A model generated the notes under the pieces. It did no database searches and was not told where the DNA came from. It was given only the letters and a program-made list of their open reading frames with translations. The position numbers and the translations under genes are program-made. Shown here piece by piece: positions 36,476 to 45,797 of a DNA stretch of 64,000 nucleotides (within the stretch, counting starts at the first letter, position 1; each line of letters begins with the position of its first letter). Origin of the DNA: Pseudomonadota bacterium. Lineage in GTDB: Bacteria > Pseudomonadota > Gammaproteobacteria > Steroidobacterales > Steroidobacteraceae. The stretch is taken from contig JAKBWB010000064.1 in NCBI GenBank assembly GCA_021843755.1, positions 1 through 64,000 on the forward strand, read 5' to 3'.

Positions 36476-38842
36476 GTGCTTCAGATCCAACCGAGCCGGG
36501 AGGCATGGCCGTGCCGGATTGCGCTGCGCGGCCAGCTCGCGGCCCTGACGATCCTGGTGCTTGCCTCGAGCGCGTGCGCCGCCGCGCCACGCCCGCAGGC
36601 GCAGCGCCAGCAGCACGATGAGACGCTGCACACCATCATCGTCACCGCGCAGGGCCGAAGGCAACCGCTCGCCGAGGTCCCGGAGAGCATCACCGTATTC
36701 TCGGCCCGCACGCTCGCCGCCCTCGATATCCAGTCGTTCAACGGCTATGCCACCAAGACACCGAATCTCTCCTTCGCATACGGCGCAGGCTCGACGGGAA
36801 TTTCGAACGCACGGACGATCGCGATCCGGGGCATCACCGGGCAGAACCTGTTCGGTACCTCCGGCGCGACCGGATTTTATATCGACAACACCCCGCTGCC
36901 GGAGTCGATCAATCCACGCATCGTCGACGTCAAGCGGATCGAGATCCTCGAAGGCCCCCAAGGGACCCTGTTCGGGGAGAGTTCCCTCGGCGGCACGGTG
37001 CGCATCATCACCCGCAAGCCCGATTTGACCCGCAACGCGCTGGCATACAAGGCTCAGGCCGGATTGACCGCCGGCGGCGGCAGCGCCGATGGCGGCATCA
37101 ATCTCATCGACAACCTCGTGCTCGCCCCGGGCCGGCTCGCGATGCGTATCGTGCTCTACGGCAACCATCAGGCCGGCTACTTGACCCGAACCTTCCCGGC
37201 ACCCACCAGCCCCGCGACCGATGATCCGTTCCTGCATGTTCCGCGCACGCGCGTGGGAGATCAGGGGGCGCAGAGCACATATGGCGGCTCGATCACGACC
37301 CGCCTGCGCGTCAACCGGGCGCTGGAGGCGGATCTGATGGTGATGGCGCAGGACACCCACGACAAGGGATTCCCGGCCACTTTCGCGCCGCTGCCGGCCT
37401 TCAAGCCCCTGTACACCCTCAATCGGGCCTTCAACGTCCAGCCGGGCGCCACCTCCGCCTGGGTGCTGCCGTCGCTGACGATCCACTACCGGCACGGCAA
37501 CCTGCGGATCGTGTCCGCCACGAGCTACTTCTATCGCCACAACCGCGATATCGAGGACTCCACGTACGGCACCGAGCAGATCCTGCGCAGCTACTACGGC
37601 GTCACCTCGCTGCCCGCCCAACCCTTTCTGTGGGACCAGAAGAACTACGAGAATCAATTTACGCAGGAAATACGCCTGTCGTTCACTCGATTCCTCGGCA
37701 TCAGCGGGACCGTCGGCGCGTTCTTTGCCCGCACCCGCTCGGTGCTTTCCATCCCACCCACCTATGCGCGCGGGCTGGTGGCCGCGACGGCCGACAATAC
37801 GGTGGTCGGACCCTGGCCCAATGACCTGCTCTGGACCGATTACAACCCGGCCATGCAGCGCGACATGGCGCTGTTTGGGCAGATCTACGTGCCGCTCGGC
37901 CGCAAGCTCAGGTTGACCTTGGGCGCACGCCAATACTGGCTCCATGAGACCTCGGATTACACGGCCAACGGCTTCAACAATTTTGGCCTGACGCCGAGTG
38001 ACCCGCAATCGAGCCGCCAGTCCGGAATCGACCCGAAGGTTGCACTATCGTATCAGGTCAGCAAGCGAACGATGGTCTACGCATCCGCAGCGGAGGGATT
38101 CCGCGCCGGCGCCGCCCAGACATTCATGCCCTTCTGCGCGCTTCCGACGCTGCCGGTCGCTGATATCACGCACCTGAAATCCGACACCCTCTGGAGTTAC
38201 GAGGTCGGCGCAAAGACGCAGGTTCCGGACACCGCCCTGCTGCTCTCCGGTGCGGCGTTCCATATCGATTGGCGCAATCTTCAGCAGCAGGTCGCGCTGC
38301 CCTGCGAGTCCATCTTCGACATCAACGGCCGGCGGGCGGTCATCAACGGCGTGGACCTCGACCTGCAGGGCCACGTCGTTCCATCGCTGCGGGTGATGGC
38401 CGGCGTGGGCTTCGAGAAAACCGCCATCACCGAGCCGGGGGCTCTGGCGATCGTCGGGATCAGGCCGGGCTCGCGCATACTCGGCACGCCGGCCTGGACT
38501 GCCTCGCTCGCAGGCCTGTACACACGGCGCATATCGACTGGGCTCGACGGCTTCCTCGAGGCGGATGCCAGCTATACCGGGGACAGCCGAGCGTTGCTCA
38601 ACGGCGGCAACGGCACGTTCGCAACGCGCGCCGCGTATGTGCTCGTCGATCTGCGCATCGGGGTGCGCCATCACGGCAGCTCAATTTCCATCGACGTACG
38701 CAACGTGACCAACGCGAGACCGAATCTCGGCGACATCGGTTACGTTGGCTATGCACAATACACAGCCCAGGGAACCGTGATTCCACAGGTCGCAACCCTG
38801 CCGCCGTTGACGGTCTTGCTGCAGTACAGCCACGACTTCTGA
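36476..38842 (+). CDS. TonB-dependent receptor
   Basis: Outer-membrane TonB-dependent transporter, 788 residues, starting at GTG. A signal peptide (LAALTILVLASSACAAAP) precedes the TonB box (LHTIIVTAQGR). The plug domain is recognisable by SITVFSARTLAALDI, RTIAIRGITGQN, GFYIDNTPLPES and RIEILEGPQGTLFGESSLGGTVRIITRKP. The rest is a beta-barrel ending in the aromatic LLQYSHDF, as expected for BAM recognition. The barrel type, with short extracellular loops, is common in gammaproteobacteria that take up plant- or steroid-derived compounds, but the substrate cannot be named. It converges on the glycosyltransferase gene with 11 bases between. Confidence 0.93.
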   Translation: MLQIQPSREAWPCRIALRGQLAALTILVLASSACAAAPRPQAQRQQHDETLHTIIVTAQGRRQPLAEVPESITVFSARTLAALDIQSFNGYATKTPNLSFAYGAGSTGISNARTIAIRGITGQNLFGTSGATGFYIDNTPLPESINPRIVDVKRIEILEGPQGTLFGESSLGGTVRIITRKPDLTRNALAYKAQAGLTAGGGSADGGINLIDNLVLAPGRLAMRIVLYGNHQAGYLTRTFPAPTSPATDDPFLHVPRTRVGDQGAQSTYGGSITTRLRVNRALEADLMVMAQDTHDKGFPATFAPLPAFKPLYTLNRAFNVQPGATSAWVLPSLTIHYRHGNLRIVSATSYFYRHNRDIEDSTYGTEQILRSYYGVTSLPAQPFLWDQKNYENQFTQEIRLSFTRFLGISGTVGAFFARTRSVLSIPPTYARGLVAATADNTVVGPWPNDLLWTDYNPAMQRDMALFGQIYVPLGRKLRLTLGARQYWLHETSDYTANGFNNFGLTPSDPQSSRQSGIDPKVALSYQVSKRTMVYASAAEGFRAGAAQTFMPFCALPTLPVADITHLKSDTLWSYEVGAKTQVPDTALLLSGAAFHIDWRNLQQQVALPCESIFDINGRRAVINGVDLDLQGHVVPSLRVMAGVGFEKTAITEPGALAIVGIRPGSRILGTPAWTASLAGLYTRRISTGLDGFLEADASYTGDSRALLNGGNGTFATRAAYVLVDLRIGVRHHGSSISIDVRNVTNARPNLGDIGYVGYAQYTAQGTVIPQVATLPPLTVLLQYSHDF

Positions 38843-38853
38843 GCGGCGGCGGC

Positions 38854-39555
38854 TCAGCCGCGATACAGCTTCGCGATCAGATGCGGCGGAGTGCCCAGAA
38901 AATACAGGATGAGGCAGCTCAGATTCCGCAAGCTTCGCGGCATCCAACCGTCCTGATGCCATCGCTCGGCCGAGGTGTGCGCAGTAGCGGCAAGGACGGT
39001 AAGCCGACCACGGCCGATGCGGCGTACGAGATCAACGTCCTCCATCAGCGGCAAAGCCCGGAATCCTCCGAGCGACTGGTAGAGCGCGCGATGGATCAGC
39101 AATCCCTGATCGCCATAAGCCAGGCCGAGTCGGCGCACGCGCCATGCGACCATGCGCTCCAGGCGCCGTGCGCTGGCACTGCGGTCATCGAGCCGGAACT
39201 GGAAAGTGGCGGCGCGCAGGCGGTTGTCCCGATGGGCCGTGAACTCGCTCACCGCCCTGCTCCATCCGTCCCCGAGCACCGTGTCGGCGTGCAGAAACAG
39301 CAACCACTCCCCCTCGGCGGCGGCCGCGCCCCGATGCAGCTGAATGCCGCGGCCCGGATCGCTGGCAATGACCCGCGCGCCCGATCGACGGGCTATCGGC
39401 ACAGTGTCGTCGTGGGAGCCACCGTCAACAACGACGATTTCCCCGACGCCATGACAGGCGCACAGCGTTGCGGGCAAATGGCGCGCTGCATCGAGGGTGG
39501 GAATCACGACCGACACGTCGAACAAGCCGGTCTTTGACCGAGGGTGCACGCCCAT
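38854..39555 (-). CDS. GT2 glycosyltransferase (TIGR04283-like)
   Basis: Family 2 glycosyltransferase of 233 residues. The nucleotide-sugar site is visible in VSVVIPTLDAARHL, VVDGGSHDDT (with the Asp of the DGGS motif) and LLFLHADTVL (DxD-like). The segment GDQGLLIHRALYQSLGGF followed by PLMEDVDLVRRI is characteristic of the TIGR04283 group, members of which occur beside radical SAM enzymes in arsenosugar-type loci. It is the last gene of the six-gene minus-strand operon and starts 6 bases after the oxidoreductase stop. No arsM or arsS homologue with the expected features is present, so an arsenosugar role is not assumed. Confidence 0.88.
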   Translation of the reverse strand: MGVHPRSKTGLFDVSVVIPTLDAARHLPATLCACHGVGEIVVVDGGSHDDTVPIARRSGARVIASDPGRGIQLHRGAAAAEGEWLLFLHADTVLGDGWSRAVSEFTAHRDNRLRAATFQFRLDDRSASARRLERMVAWRVRRLGLAYGDQGLLIHRALYQSLGGFRALPLMEDVDLVRRIGRGRLTVLAATAHTSAERWHQDGWMPRSLRNLSCLILYFLGTPPHLIAKLYRG

Positions 39556-39561
39556 GGCCGT

Positions 39562-40980
39562 TCAGGACAAGGCCCGCAGCAGGCGAACCAGTCGTCTGGG
39601 CCATGGGCTGAACAGCTTTGGAGCATAGAATGCGCTCGCGGCCGCCTTGGAGATCTCCCCGAGCGTCGGATAGGGAAGGATGAGATTCGTCAGGGCGCTG
39701 AGCCGCAGTCCCCGACTGATCGCAAGACCCCACACCGGGATCAGCTCGCCGGCCTGCGGGCCGAGTATGCCCGCCCCGAGGATCGATCCGCGCCGGTCGG
39801 TCACCACCTTGATGCCGCCGGCGGTCTGTCCTTGTGCACGGGCACGATCGTTGTCCTCGAGGCTCGCCCGCACCACCTGCACCGCGGCGCCGAACCGCGC
39901 GCGCGCTTGCGCTTCCGTGAGACCAACTTGGGCGAGCTCCGGATCGCAGTAGGTGACCCGCGGCAGGGCACGATAATCGACCTTCGCCGGCAATCGGAAC
40001 AACGCATTGCGGATCACGATGCCCGCCTGGTAGCCCGCCGCATGGGTGAATTGCGGCGCCCCGATGACATCCCCGAGCGCAAAGACGCGCCGGTTCGTGG
40101 TGCGCAGTCGCGCATCGACGCGGATTCCGCGCAAGGTGTACTCGATGCCCGCGCGCTCGAGCGCAAGCCCCGTCAATCGCGGCTGGCGGCCGGCCGCAAC
40201 CAGAAGATCCGAGCCGACCCCCTCGCCGCCCTGGCCGTAGCGGGCCACGATGCCGCGGGCAACGCGCGCGACTTCGATGATTTCAGCGCCTTCATGAATC
40301 GAGATGCCTTCTGCCGCGAGCCTTCCTCTGAGCCTATCGACCAGCTCCGGTTCATCGCGCGGCAGCAACCGGCCGCGCTGGAACAGCGTCACTGCGCTGC
40401 CCAGCCGGCGAAAGGCTTGTGCCATCTCCACCCCGACCGGTCCTCCTCCGAGGATGAGCAGATGCTCGGGCCGCCGAGTCAACGAGAAGAGCGTTTCATT
40501 GGTCAGTGCCCCGATCTCATCGATACCCCGCACGGGCGGAATGAGGGCGGCCGAGCCCGCCGCGATGACAAAACGGCGGGCCCGGACGGTGAGCCCTCCG
40601 CCGGCCACCTCCTTATGGCCCGTGAACTGCGCCGGCGCACCGATCACGCGCACGCCCAATCTCTCGAGCCGCTCGACCGAATCGTGCGGCGCAATCTGCC
40701 CGATGACCGCGTGCACGCGGCGCATGACCGCCGCGAAATCCGCTTCAGGCACGCTGGTACGAATGCCGTAGCGTCCCGCCCCGGCGACGCCGTGCGCCGC
40801 ATGCGCCGCCGCGAGCAGCGCTTTCGAGGGGACGCAACCATAGTTCAGGCAGTCCCCACCCATCGTCCCCTTCTCGAACAGGACAGTCCGCGCCCCGAGC
40901 TGCACGGCGCCGACCGCGACGGACAATCCGGCCGCGCCAGCGCCAATGACACAGACATCACAGTCAATCGCACGACTCAT
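39562..40980 (-). CDS. Pyridine nucleotide-disulfide oxidoreductase-like flavoprotein
   Basis: FAD- and NAD(P)H-dependent enzyme in the dihydrolipoamide dehydrogenase/mercuric reductase family, 472 residues. The FAD dinucleotide motif is VIGAGAAGLSVAVG, the redox-active disulfide GGDCLNYGCVPSKA, the NAD(P) motif LILGGGPVGVEMA, and the second FAD motif RRVFALGDVIG. The C-terminal catalytic His of lipoamide dehydrogenases (HPT...E) is replaced by Tyr437 (LPYPTLGE, with Glu442 kept), so it is not a normal Lpd. No MerA N-terminal domain or C-terminal vicinal cysteines are present. Its ATG overlaps the stop of the ABC ATPase gene (ATGA). Confidence 0.9.
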   Translation of the reverse strand: MSRAIDCDVCVIGAGAAGLSVAVGAVQLGARTVLFEKGTMGGDCLNYGCVPSKALLAAAHAAHGVAGAGRYGIRTSVPEADFAAVMRRVHAVIGQIAPHDSVERLERLGVRVIGAPAQFTGHKEVAGGGLTVRARRFVIAAGSAALIPPVRGIDEIGALTNETLFSLTRRPEHLLILGGGPVGVEMAQAFRRLGSAVTLFQRGRLLPRDEPELVDRLRGRLAAEGISIHEGAEIIEVARVARGIVARYGQGGEGVGSDLLVAAGRQPRLTGLALERAGIEYTLRGIRVDARLRTTNRRVFALGDVIGAPQFTHAAGYQAGIVIRNALFRLPAKVDYRALPRVTYCDPELAQVGLTEAQARARFGAAVQVVRASLEDNDRARAQGQTAGGIKVVTDRRGSILGAGILGPQAGELIPVWGLAISRGLRLSALTNLILPYPTLGEISKAAASAFYAPKLFSPWPRRLVRLLRALS

Positions 40981-41735
40981 CGATCCGCCCCCTTCCCGGA
41001 CGGCGACCAGTCCCCGCCGATCGGGATGGCCGCACGCGCCGCGTCAATCGCCAGCGGTACGCGCGCTGCGCCGATCACGGGCATGCCATCGGCCGCCGTC
41101 CCGAGTTCGAGCACCGGTCCCTTGGCCGCCTCGGCGTCCGCCCAGTCGTGCGTCACCATCAGCACCGGCAGGCCCGCCGCAACGGCATGCCCGAATACGA
41201 AACGGCGGAAATCCGCGCGCAGCATCGTATCCAGCCTGTTGAAGGGCTCATCGAGCAAGAGCGCCTCCGGTTCGGCGAGCAGCAGGCGCAGCAACGCGAC
41301 ACGGGCGCGCTGTCCGCCGGAGAGCGTCGCCGGATCGCGGCGTGCGAAGCCCGCCAGGCCCGCTTCGCTCAGCGCGGCATCGATGCGCGCCGCGCGCAGC
41401 TTGCGCCCGCGCACCGTGGACCTGAGGCCGAAGGCCAGATTCTCACCCACCGACAGGTGCGGGAACAGCAGATCGTCCTGAAAGAGAATCCCGATGCGCC
41501 GCCGTTCGGGCGGCTGCTCCGTGACTTCGCGCGCGCCGATCCAGACTCTGCCCGTGGCCCGAAACGCCGCGGCGAGCGTGCCGCCGAGGTAGCTGAGCAA
41601 GGTCGACTTGCCCGATCCGCTCGGGCCCATGAGCGTCACGACTTGGCCGGGCGGCACGCCGACACTCCAGGGCGGAATCAGCACTCGCCCCTCGAGAGCG
41701 ATCGAGACCCGCTCCAGATGCAGCACTGCGCTCAT
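40977..41735 (-). CDS. ynjD: ABC importer ATPase (YnjD-like)
   Basis: ATP-binding subunit of an ABC importer, 252 residues. Walker A is GPSGSGKSTLL, the Q-loop ILFQDDLLF, the signature LSGGQRARVAL, and Walker B ALLLDEPFNRLD (with catalytic Glu), followed by the H-loop VTHDWADAEA. The Q-loop with paired aspartates is the one seen in YnjD/ThiQ-type subunits. It overlaps the permease stop and the oxidoreductase start by four bases each. With the two neighbouring genes it forms a YnjBCD-type transporter whose natural substrate is not established. Confidence 0.92.
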   Translation of the reverse strand: MSAVLHLERVSIALEGRVLIPPWSVGVPPGQVVTLMGPSGSGKSTLLSYLGGTLAAAFRATGRVWIGAREVTEQPPERRRIGILFQDDLLFPHLSVGENLAFGLRSTVRGRKLRAARIDAALSEAGLAGFARRDPATLSGGQRARVALLRLLLAEPEALLLDEPFNRLDTMLRADFRRFVFGHAVAAGLPVLMVTHDWADAEAAKGPVLELGTAADGMPVIGAARVPLAIDAARAAIPIGGDWSPSGKGADR

Positions 41736-43480
41736 GTCTCGCCCCCGGCCTGGCGCCTGTGAAACTGCAATCGCGCCGGCAAGCCGATGGCGAGCGCATA
41801 AGCGGCCAACGGAATGAGCGACTGCAGCAACGCGAAGACGCCGGTGATCCGGCGGTCACCGCCGCTCGCGAGCGCCACCGCCTCGGTGGTCAGCGTCACG
41901 ACCCGCCCGGCCCCCACCAATAGGGTCGGCAAGTATTGATCCACGCTGACGGCCACGCCGATCGCTACGGCAACGAGGATCGGACGCAGCAACAGGGGCA
42001 GCTTGATCCGCAGAAACACACGGCGCGGGGGAGTCCCGAGACACAACGCGGTACGGGCATAGCGTGCATCGAGCGATCGCCACGGTTCGGCCAGGCAGAG
42101 GAACACGTACGGCAGCACGAACAGCAGATGCGACCAGATCACGGCGATCAGCGAGCCCTCGAGGTGAACGACCGTCAGCAGCACCTGCGCCCCGAACAGA
42201 AACGCGATCTGGGGCACCAGCAGCGGCACGTACAGCAGCCACAATGCGCGCAAGGTGGCCGCCCGGCCGCTGCGCTGCTCATTCTCCAGGCAGCCCAGTA
42301 CGAGCAGCAGCGCCAGCGCGCTGGCGAGGACGGCCACGATCAGCGTGGTTTCCAGGGGCCAGGCCACCATGCTGAATTGCCGGGTCCACGTGTGAGCGCT
42401 CCAGTGCTTGGGCAGCAATTGCGGGAAGGGCCATCCGTCGGCGACCGACCAGACCCCCAGATCGATCAAGGATGCCAGCCCCAGTCCCGCCAGTCCCGCC
42501 ACCGCCGCCGCGGCGATCCGGGTCAGCGGCGCCAAGCGCGTACGGCGCGCGCCCTGAGCGATCCACCGCCGGCCGAGATGCGCAATGACCGTCTCGCCCG
42601 ACCGCCACAGCAGGATGCTCGCCAGGACGATGGCGAGTTGCAACAGCGCGGCGGCGGCGGCGGGGAAGTACATGCGGATATCGGGCGCGGTGAACCAGCG
42701 CAGCGCCAGCACGCTCAGGGTCGGCGGATTACCCGGTCCCAGAATGAGCGACATATCGACCACGGACAATGCGTACGCGAGCACGGCATAGATCGGCAAA
42801 CGGATCTGCGGATAGATCTGCGGGAGAATCAACTTCAGCCACGCCACCGTGCGGCCATAGCCCAGTGTCGCAGCCGCCTCGAGCTGGCGGGCCGCGGACA
42901 CCTGCCCGAGCGCCGTGATCGTCATCAGGAGAAGATACGGCACCTCCTTCACCAACAGCCCGAGCGTGAGCGCAATGCCGTACGGATCCTGCACGGTGGC
43001 GATGTCGGGGGGCTGATGCCAGCCGGTGAGCCAGGGTGACAGCAGCCGCACCACCCAGCCGCTCGGTGCGATCAGGAACCCAAGACCGATCGCCATTGCC
43101 GCATGCGGTGCCGCGAGAATCGGCGCCATGAGGCCCCGGCCGGCGCGTCCGGGCGTACGCCCGTGGAGCTGCGCACAGAGCCCGAAAACGAGCACGACCG
43201 ACAGTACGGTGGCCACGAGTCCGGTGCCGACGGTCAGGGCGATGGCCGCGCCGATCCCGGGTGCGGAAAACAGCCGGGCCCAGGGCCCCAGCGTGAACTC
43301 TCGGCCACCGATCGCCGGCAGCCAGCCGAACGCGGGCAACAGCGTCCCGAGGAGCCCCGCCACGATCGGCGCAAGAAACAGCGCCACGGTGATCAGCGGC
43401 GCGCAGCGCAGCCAAGAGCGCGAGCGCGCCCGGAGCGGCGCGAGCCGATGACTCGCCGCGCGCGCCGCGGCGCGCGTCAC
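41732..43480 (-). CDS. ynjC: ABC importer fused permease (YnjC-like)
   Basis: Inner-membrane permease made of two tandem BPD-type halves, 582 residues, about twelve helices. I placed the start at the GTG at 43480, which overlaps the stop of the binding-protein gene (GTGA). The cytoplasmic EAA-type loop that contacts the ATPase appears in each half: LEAAATLGYGRTVAWLKLILP in the first and ARTALCLGTPPRRVFLRIKLP in the second. This fused layout is that of YnjC and ThiP. The ATPase gene follows with a 4-base overlap. Confidence 0.9.
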   Translation of the reverse strand: MTRAAARAASHRLAPLRARSRSWLRCAPLITVALFLAPIVAGLLGTLLPAFGWLPAIGGREFTLGPWARLFSAPGIGAAIALTVGTGLVATVLSVVLVFGLCAQLHGRTPGRAGRGLMAPILAAPHAAMAIGLGFLIAPSGWVVRLLSPWLTGWHQPPDIATVQDPYGIALTLGLLVKEVPYLLLMTITALGQVSAARQLEAAATLGYGRTVAWLKLILPQIYPQIRLPIYAVLAYALSVVDMSLILGPGNPPTLSVLALRWFTAPDIRMYFPAAAAALLQLAIVLASILLWRSGETVIAHLGRRWIAQGARRTRLAPLTRIAAAAVAGLAGLGLASLIDLGVWSVADGWPFPQLLPKHWSAHTWTRQFSMVAWPLETTLIVAVLASALALLLVLGCLENEQRSGRAATLRALWLLYVPLLVPQIAFLFGAQVLLTVVHLEGSLIAVIWSHLLFVLPYVFLCLAEPWRSLDARYARTALCLGTPPRRVFLRIKLPLLLRPILVAVAIGVAVSVDQYLPTLLVGAGRVVTLTTEAVALASGGDRRITGVFALLQSLIPLAAYALAIGLPARLQFHRRQAGGET

Positions 43481-44682
43481 GGCGTATAGCGCCGCTCCCA
43501 GGCCTCGGCCAGACGGCGGGCCCAGGATGGATGCGGCTCCGGAAGCACGCGCTGCAACGCCGCGCGCCGCGGCACCCACGGACTGGCGGGCAGGGATGTG
43601 AAGCGCGCGCGCTGCGCGGGGCTCAGCTTCGCCAGATCGAGCACGGTCGGTCCGCCCAGGTAGCGGATGTTCCCGGCACGGGCCTGTGCCGCCGGCGAGA
43701 GGAGGAAGTTCGCCACCACCATCGCACCGGCCTTGTGCGGGGAGTTGTACGGGATGGCGACGAAGCTGGTGTTGCCGATCGTCCCGTGCGCGAGCACGAC
43801 GGTGCGGACTGTCCGCGGCAGCAGGCCGGCCTCGACGTCCGCGGCGGCCTCGGTGGGGTTGAAGGACGGCATCATGTCGATCTCGCCGTCCTCCAGCAGC
43901 TCGCGCTCGGCCGGTCCACTGGCCGGGAACTCGCGCCCGTGACGCCACAGATACGGGCGCAGCCGGTCGTACCACGCCCAGAGCGGCGCGGTCACCTCGG
44001 CGAAATCGGCCGCGCGCACCGGCCGCAGCAGCACGGCCGGGTCGGGTGTCAGCGCATAGAGAGCCTGCTCCAGGAACGCGACCCCGAGGAAATTCTGCAC
44101 CTGCGGGAAGGTGAATCGTCCGGGATGCCGCTTCGCCCAGGCCGGAAAGGCTTGGATGCTCAGCGGGACGTGCTTGACATAGGCGGAGTTGTAAACAAAG
44201 ACGAGCTGGGCCTTGCGCCAGGGGGACTCGTAGCCGCCGACCGCAACGGTGAAGTCATAGAGATTCGACGGGTCACGGGTGTTCACCAGGGCGTAATTCG
44301 GCAGCCGCTGCGTGAACGGTCCATAGAGAAGCCCGCGGCGCTTCAGCGCATAGAAGTTCGGGCCATTGATCCAGATGAGATCGACGGTCCCGTCGGTATT
44401 GTCACCGGCGGCCTTCTCGGCGATCACCTGGCTGACGGCTTGCGAGGTAGCCTCGAGCGGCACCTGCCGCAACGTCACATCGCAACAGGCCGAAACCTGT
44501 TGTCCCACCCACGCGATATAAGCATCCATGCGCACATCGCCCGCCCAGGCATCGAAATACACGGTCTGGCCGCGTGCTTGCGCCAGGATGCTCTTCCACG
44601 ACGCCGCCATAGCGGGTGAGACCAATATGCTCGCAAGAACAGCTGCAGTCGCGGCACCCTGCAGCACCTTCGCCCGCCTCAC
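43477..44682 (-). CDS. ynjB: ABC importer substrate-binding protein (YnjB-like)
   Basis: Periplasmic binding protein of the YnjB family, 401 residues from the GTG at 44682, which overlaps the radical SAM stop (GTGA) and has GGAG upstream. The signal peptide is QGAATAAVLASILVSPAMA. Mature features include SWKSILAQARGQTVYFDAWAG, the family-typical ISWxG-like region (AYIAWVGQQV), VDLIWINGPNFYALK and GEIDMMPSFNPTEAA. YnjB-type proteins resemble thiamine- and iron-binding ABC receptors; the ligand is unknown. It is the second gene of the operon. Confidence 0.9.
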   Translation of the reverse strand: MRRAKVLQGAATAAVLASILVSPAMAASWKSILAQARGQTVYFDAWAGDVRMDAYIAWVGQQVSACCDVTLRQVPLEATSQAVSQVIAEKAAGDNTDGTVDLIWINGPNFYALKRRGLLYGPFTQRLPNYALVNTRDPSNLYDFTVAVGGYESPWRKAQLVFVYNSAYVKHVPLSIQAFPAWAKRHPGRFTFPQVQNFLGVAFLEQALYALTPDPAVLLRPVRAADFAEVTAPLWAWYDRLRPYLWRHGREFPASGPAERELLEDGEIDMMPSFNPTEAAADVEAGLLPRTVRTVVLAHGTIGNTSFVAIPYNSPHKAGAMVVANFLLSPAAQARAGNIRYLGGPTVLDLAKLSPAQRARFTSLPASPWVPRRAALQRVLPEPHPSWARRLAEAWERRYTP

Positions 44683-45797
44683 TCGCGGCAACTCCGCTGC
44701 GCGGCGCGCCGGGCCCGAGCCGCCTCGATCACCGCTCCAAGCACCGATTCGTGGAAGCGATCGCAGCCGATGCACAGGTTCGCATACGGGGCACCCGTGG
44801 GCGTTACGGTGCCGGACTCGGCCATGAAACGCGCCTCGCTCCATCCATAGGCGAGCCCCATGCGCTCGGGGTGACCCGCGGAAATCGCCTCGAACGCCGG
44901 CTCGTGCGCCAGGGAATCCAGGATCGAGATCAGATCGTCCTCCAGAAGGTTGCCGATCGGCACCCGGGTCTTGATGCAGCAGGGGAATACGTCGCCCCTC
45001 GGATCAATGGACACCTCCGAGCCACTATAGCCGTGCCGGAGGAAATTCAGCCCACCCGACCAGCGATTGCAGAAGTTGTCCGCCAGCGTCGCACTCGAGA
45101 GGCCATTCTCCCACGCCCGCCCTCGCGGCCACAGCCGGCCGATCCAGGCATCCGGGGTCGCCCCGAAGAAATTGTAATACGGCCCCGACGCCGCCTGCGA
45201 CCCGGTCCCCGCGGTCACCGGCCCGTCCGCTGGATGCAGGCCGTGCGCTTCGAAAAGGCGGCTCAGACGCTCCTTGAAGGCGGCCTGCCGAGCCGGGCTG
45301 TGCATGCCGGAGTGGAACGAATCCACACCCGAGACCGAGATCGTCGATGCGCCGCGCGCGAGCAGATCCTCGAGGATCGCTTCGGTCAGCAGATCACCCG
45401 TTGTCTGGACGATCAGGTCCACGCCGCCGCAGGCGGCATAGCGCTCTCGGATCCGCTCCATGGCCGGGTACAGCACGCGGGTGCGGACCGGATCGATCAG
45501 CACTTCGCCGCCCGAGAGAATGATTCTGCTGCGCCGCTGCGGCAGGCTGCCATCGCCGGCCGGATGCTCGCGATCGAGATAGCGCATCCGCGGCGGAAGG
45601 TGATCGATGATGCGCGGAAAATTCGCGATCGCCTCGCTGACGACCCCCTCGAGCGCCGCGCGCACGTACGGCCGGAAGCGAGGCTCGTAGCAGTGCCGGC
45701 ACTTGCGATGACACGCCCAGGACAGCACGTAGTAGATGGATTCCACGGGTTCGAACGACTCTCCCGCCGGCGAGTGCGCCGAAGACCTGCCGCGCAC
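44679..45797 (-). CDS. Radical SAM/SPASM-like protein
   Basis: Radical S-adenosylmethionine enzyme, 372 residues from a GTG start. The [4Fe-4S] motif CHRKCRHC (Cys29, Cys33, Cys36) lies very near the N-terminus. The glycine-rich SAM segment is SRIILSGGEVLIDP. A cysteine-rich C-terminal half (DNFCNRW, DVFPCCIKTRVPIGNL and NLCIGCDRF) looks like a SPASM-type auxiliary cluster domain. It is the first gene of the six-gene operon, whose next genes encode an ABC importer, so it may act on the imported compound. SPASM enzymes usually modify peptides, but no small precursor gene was found beside it. Confidence 0.9.
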   Translation of the reverse strand: MRGRSSAHSPAGESFEPVESIYYVLSWACHRKCRHCYEPRFRPYVRAALEGVVSEAIANFPRIIDHLPPRMRYLDREHPAGDGSLPQRRSRIILSGGEVLIDPVRTRVLYPAMERIRERYAACGGVDLIVQTTGDLLTEAILEDLLARGASTISVSGVDSFHSGMHSPARQAAFKERLSRLFEAHGLHPADGPVTAGTGSQAASGPYYNFFGATPDAWIGRLWPRGRAWENGLSSATLADNFCNRWSGGLNFLRHGYSGSEVSIDPRGDVFPCCIKTRVPIGNLLEDDLISILDSLAHEPAFEAISAGHPERMGLAYGWSEARFMAESGTVTPTGAPYANLCIGCDRFHESVLGAVIEAARARRAAQRSCRE

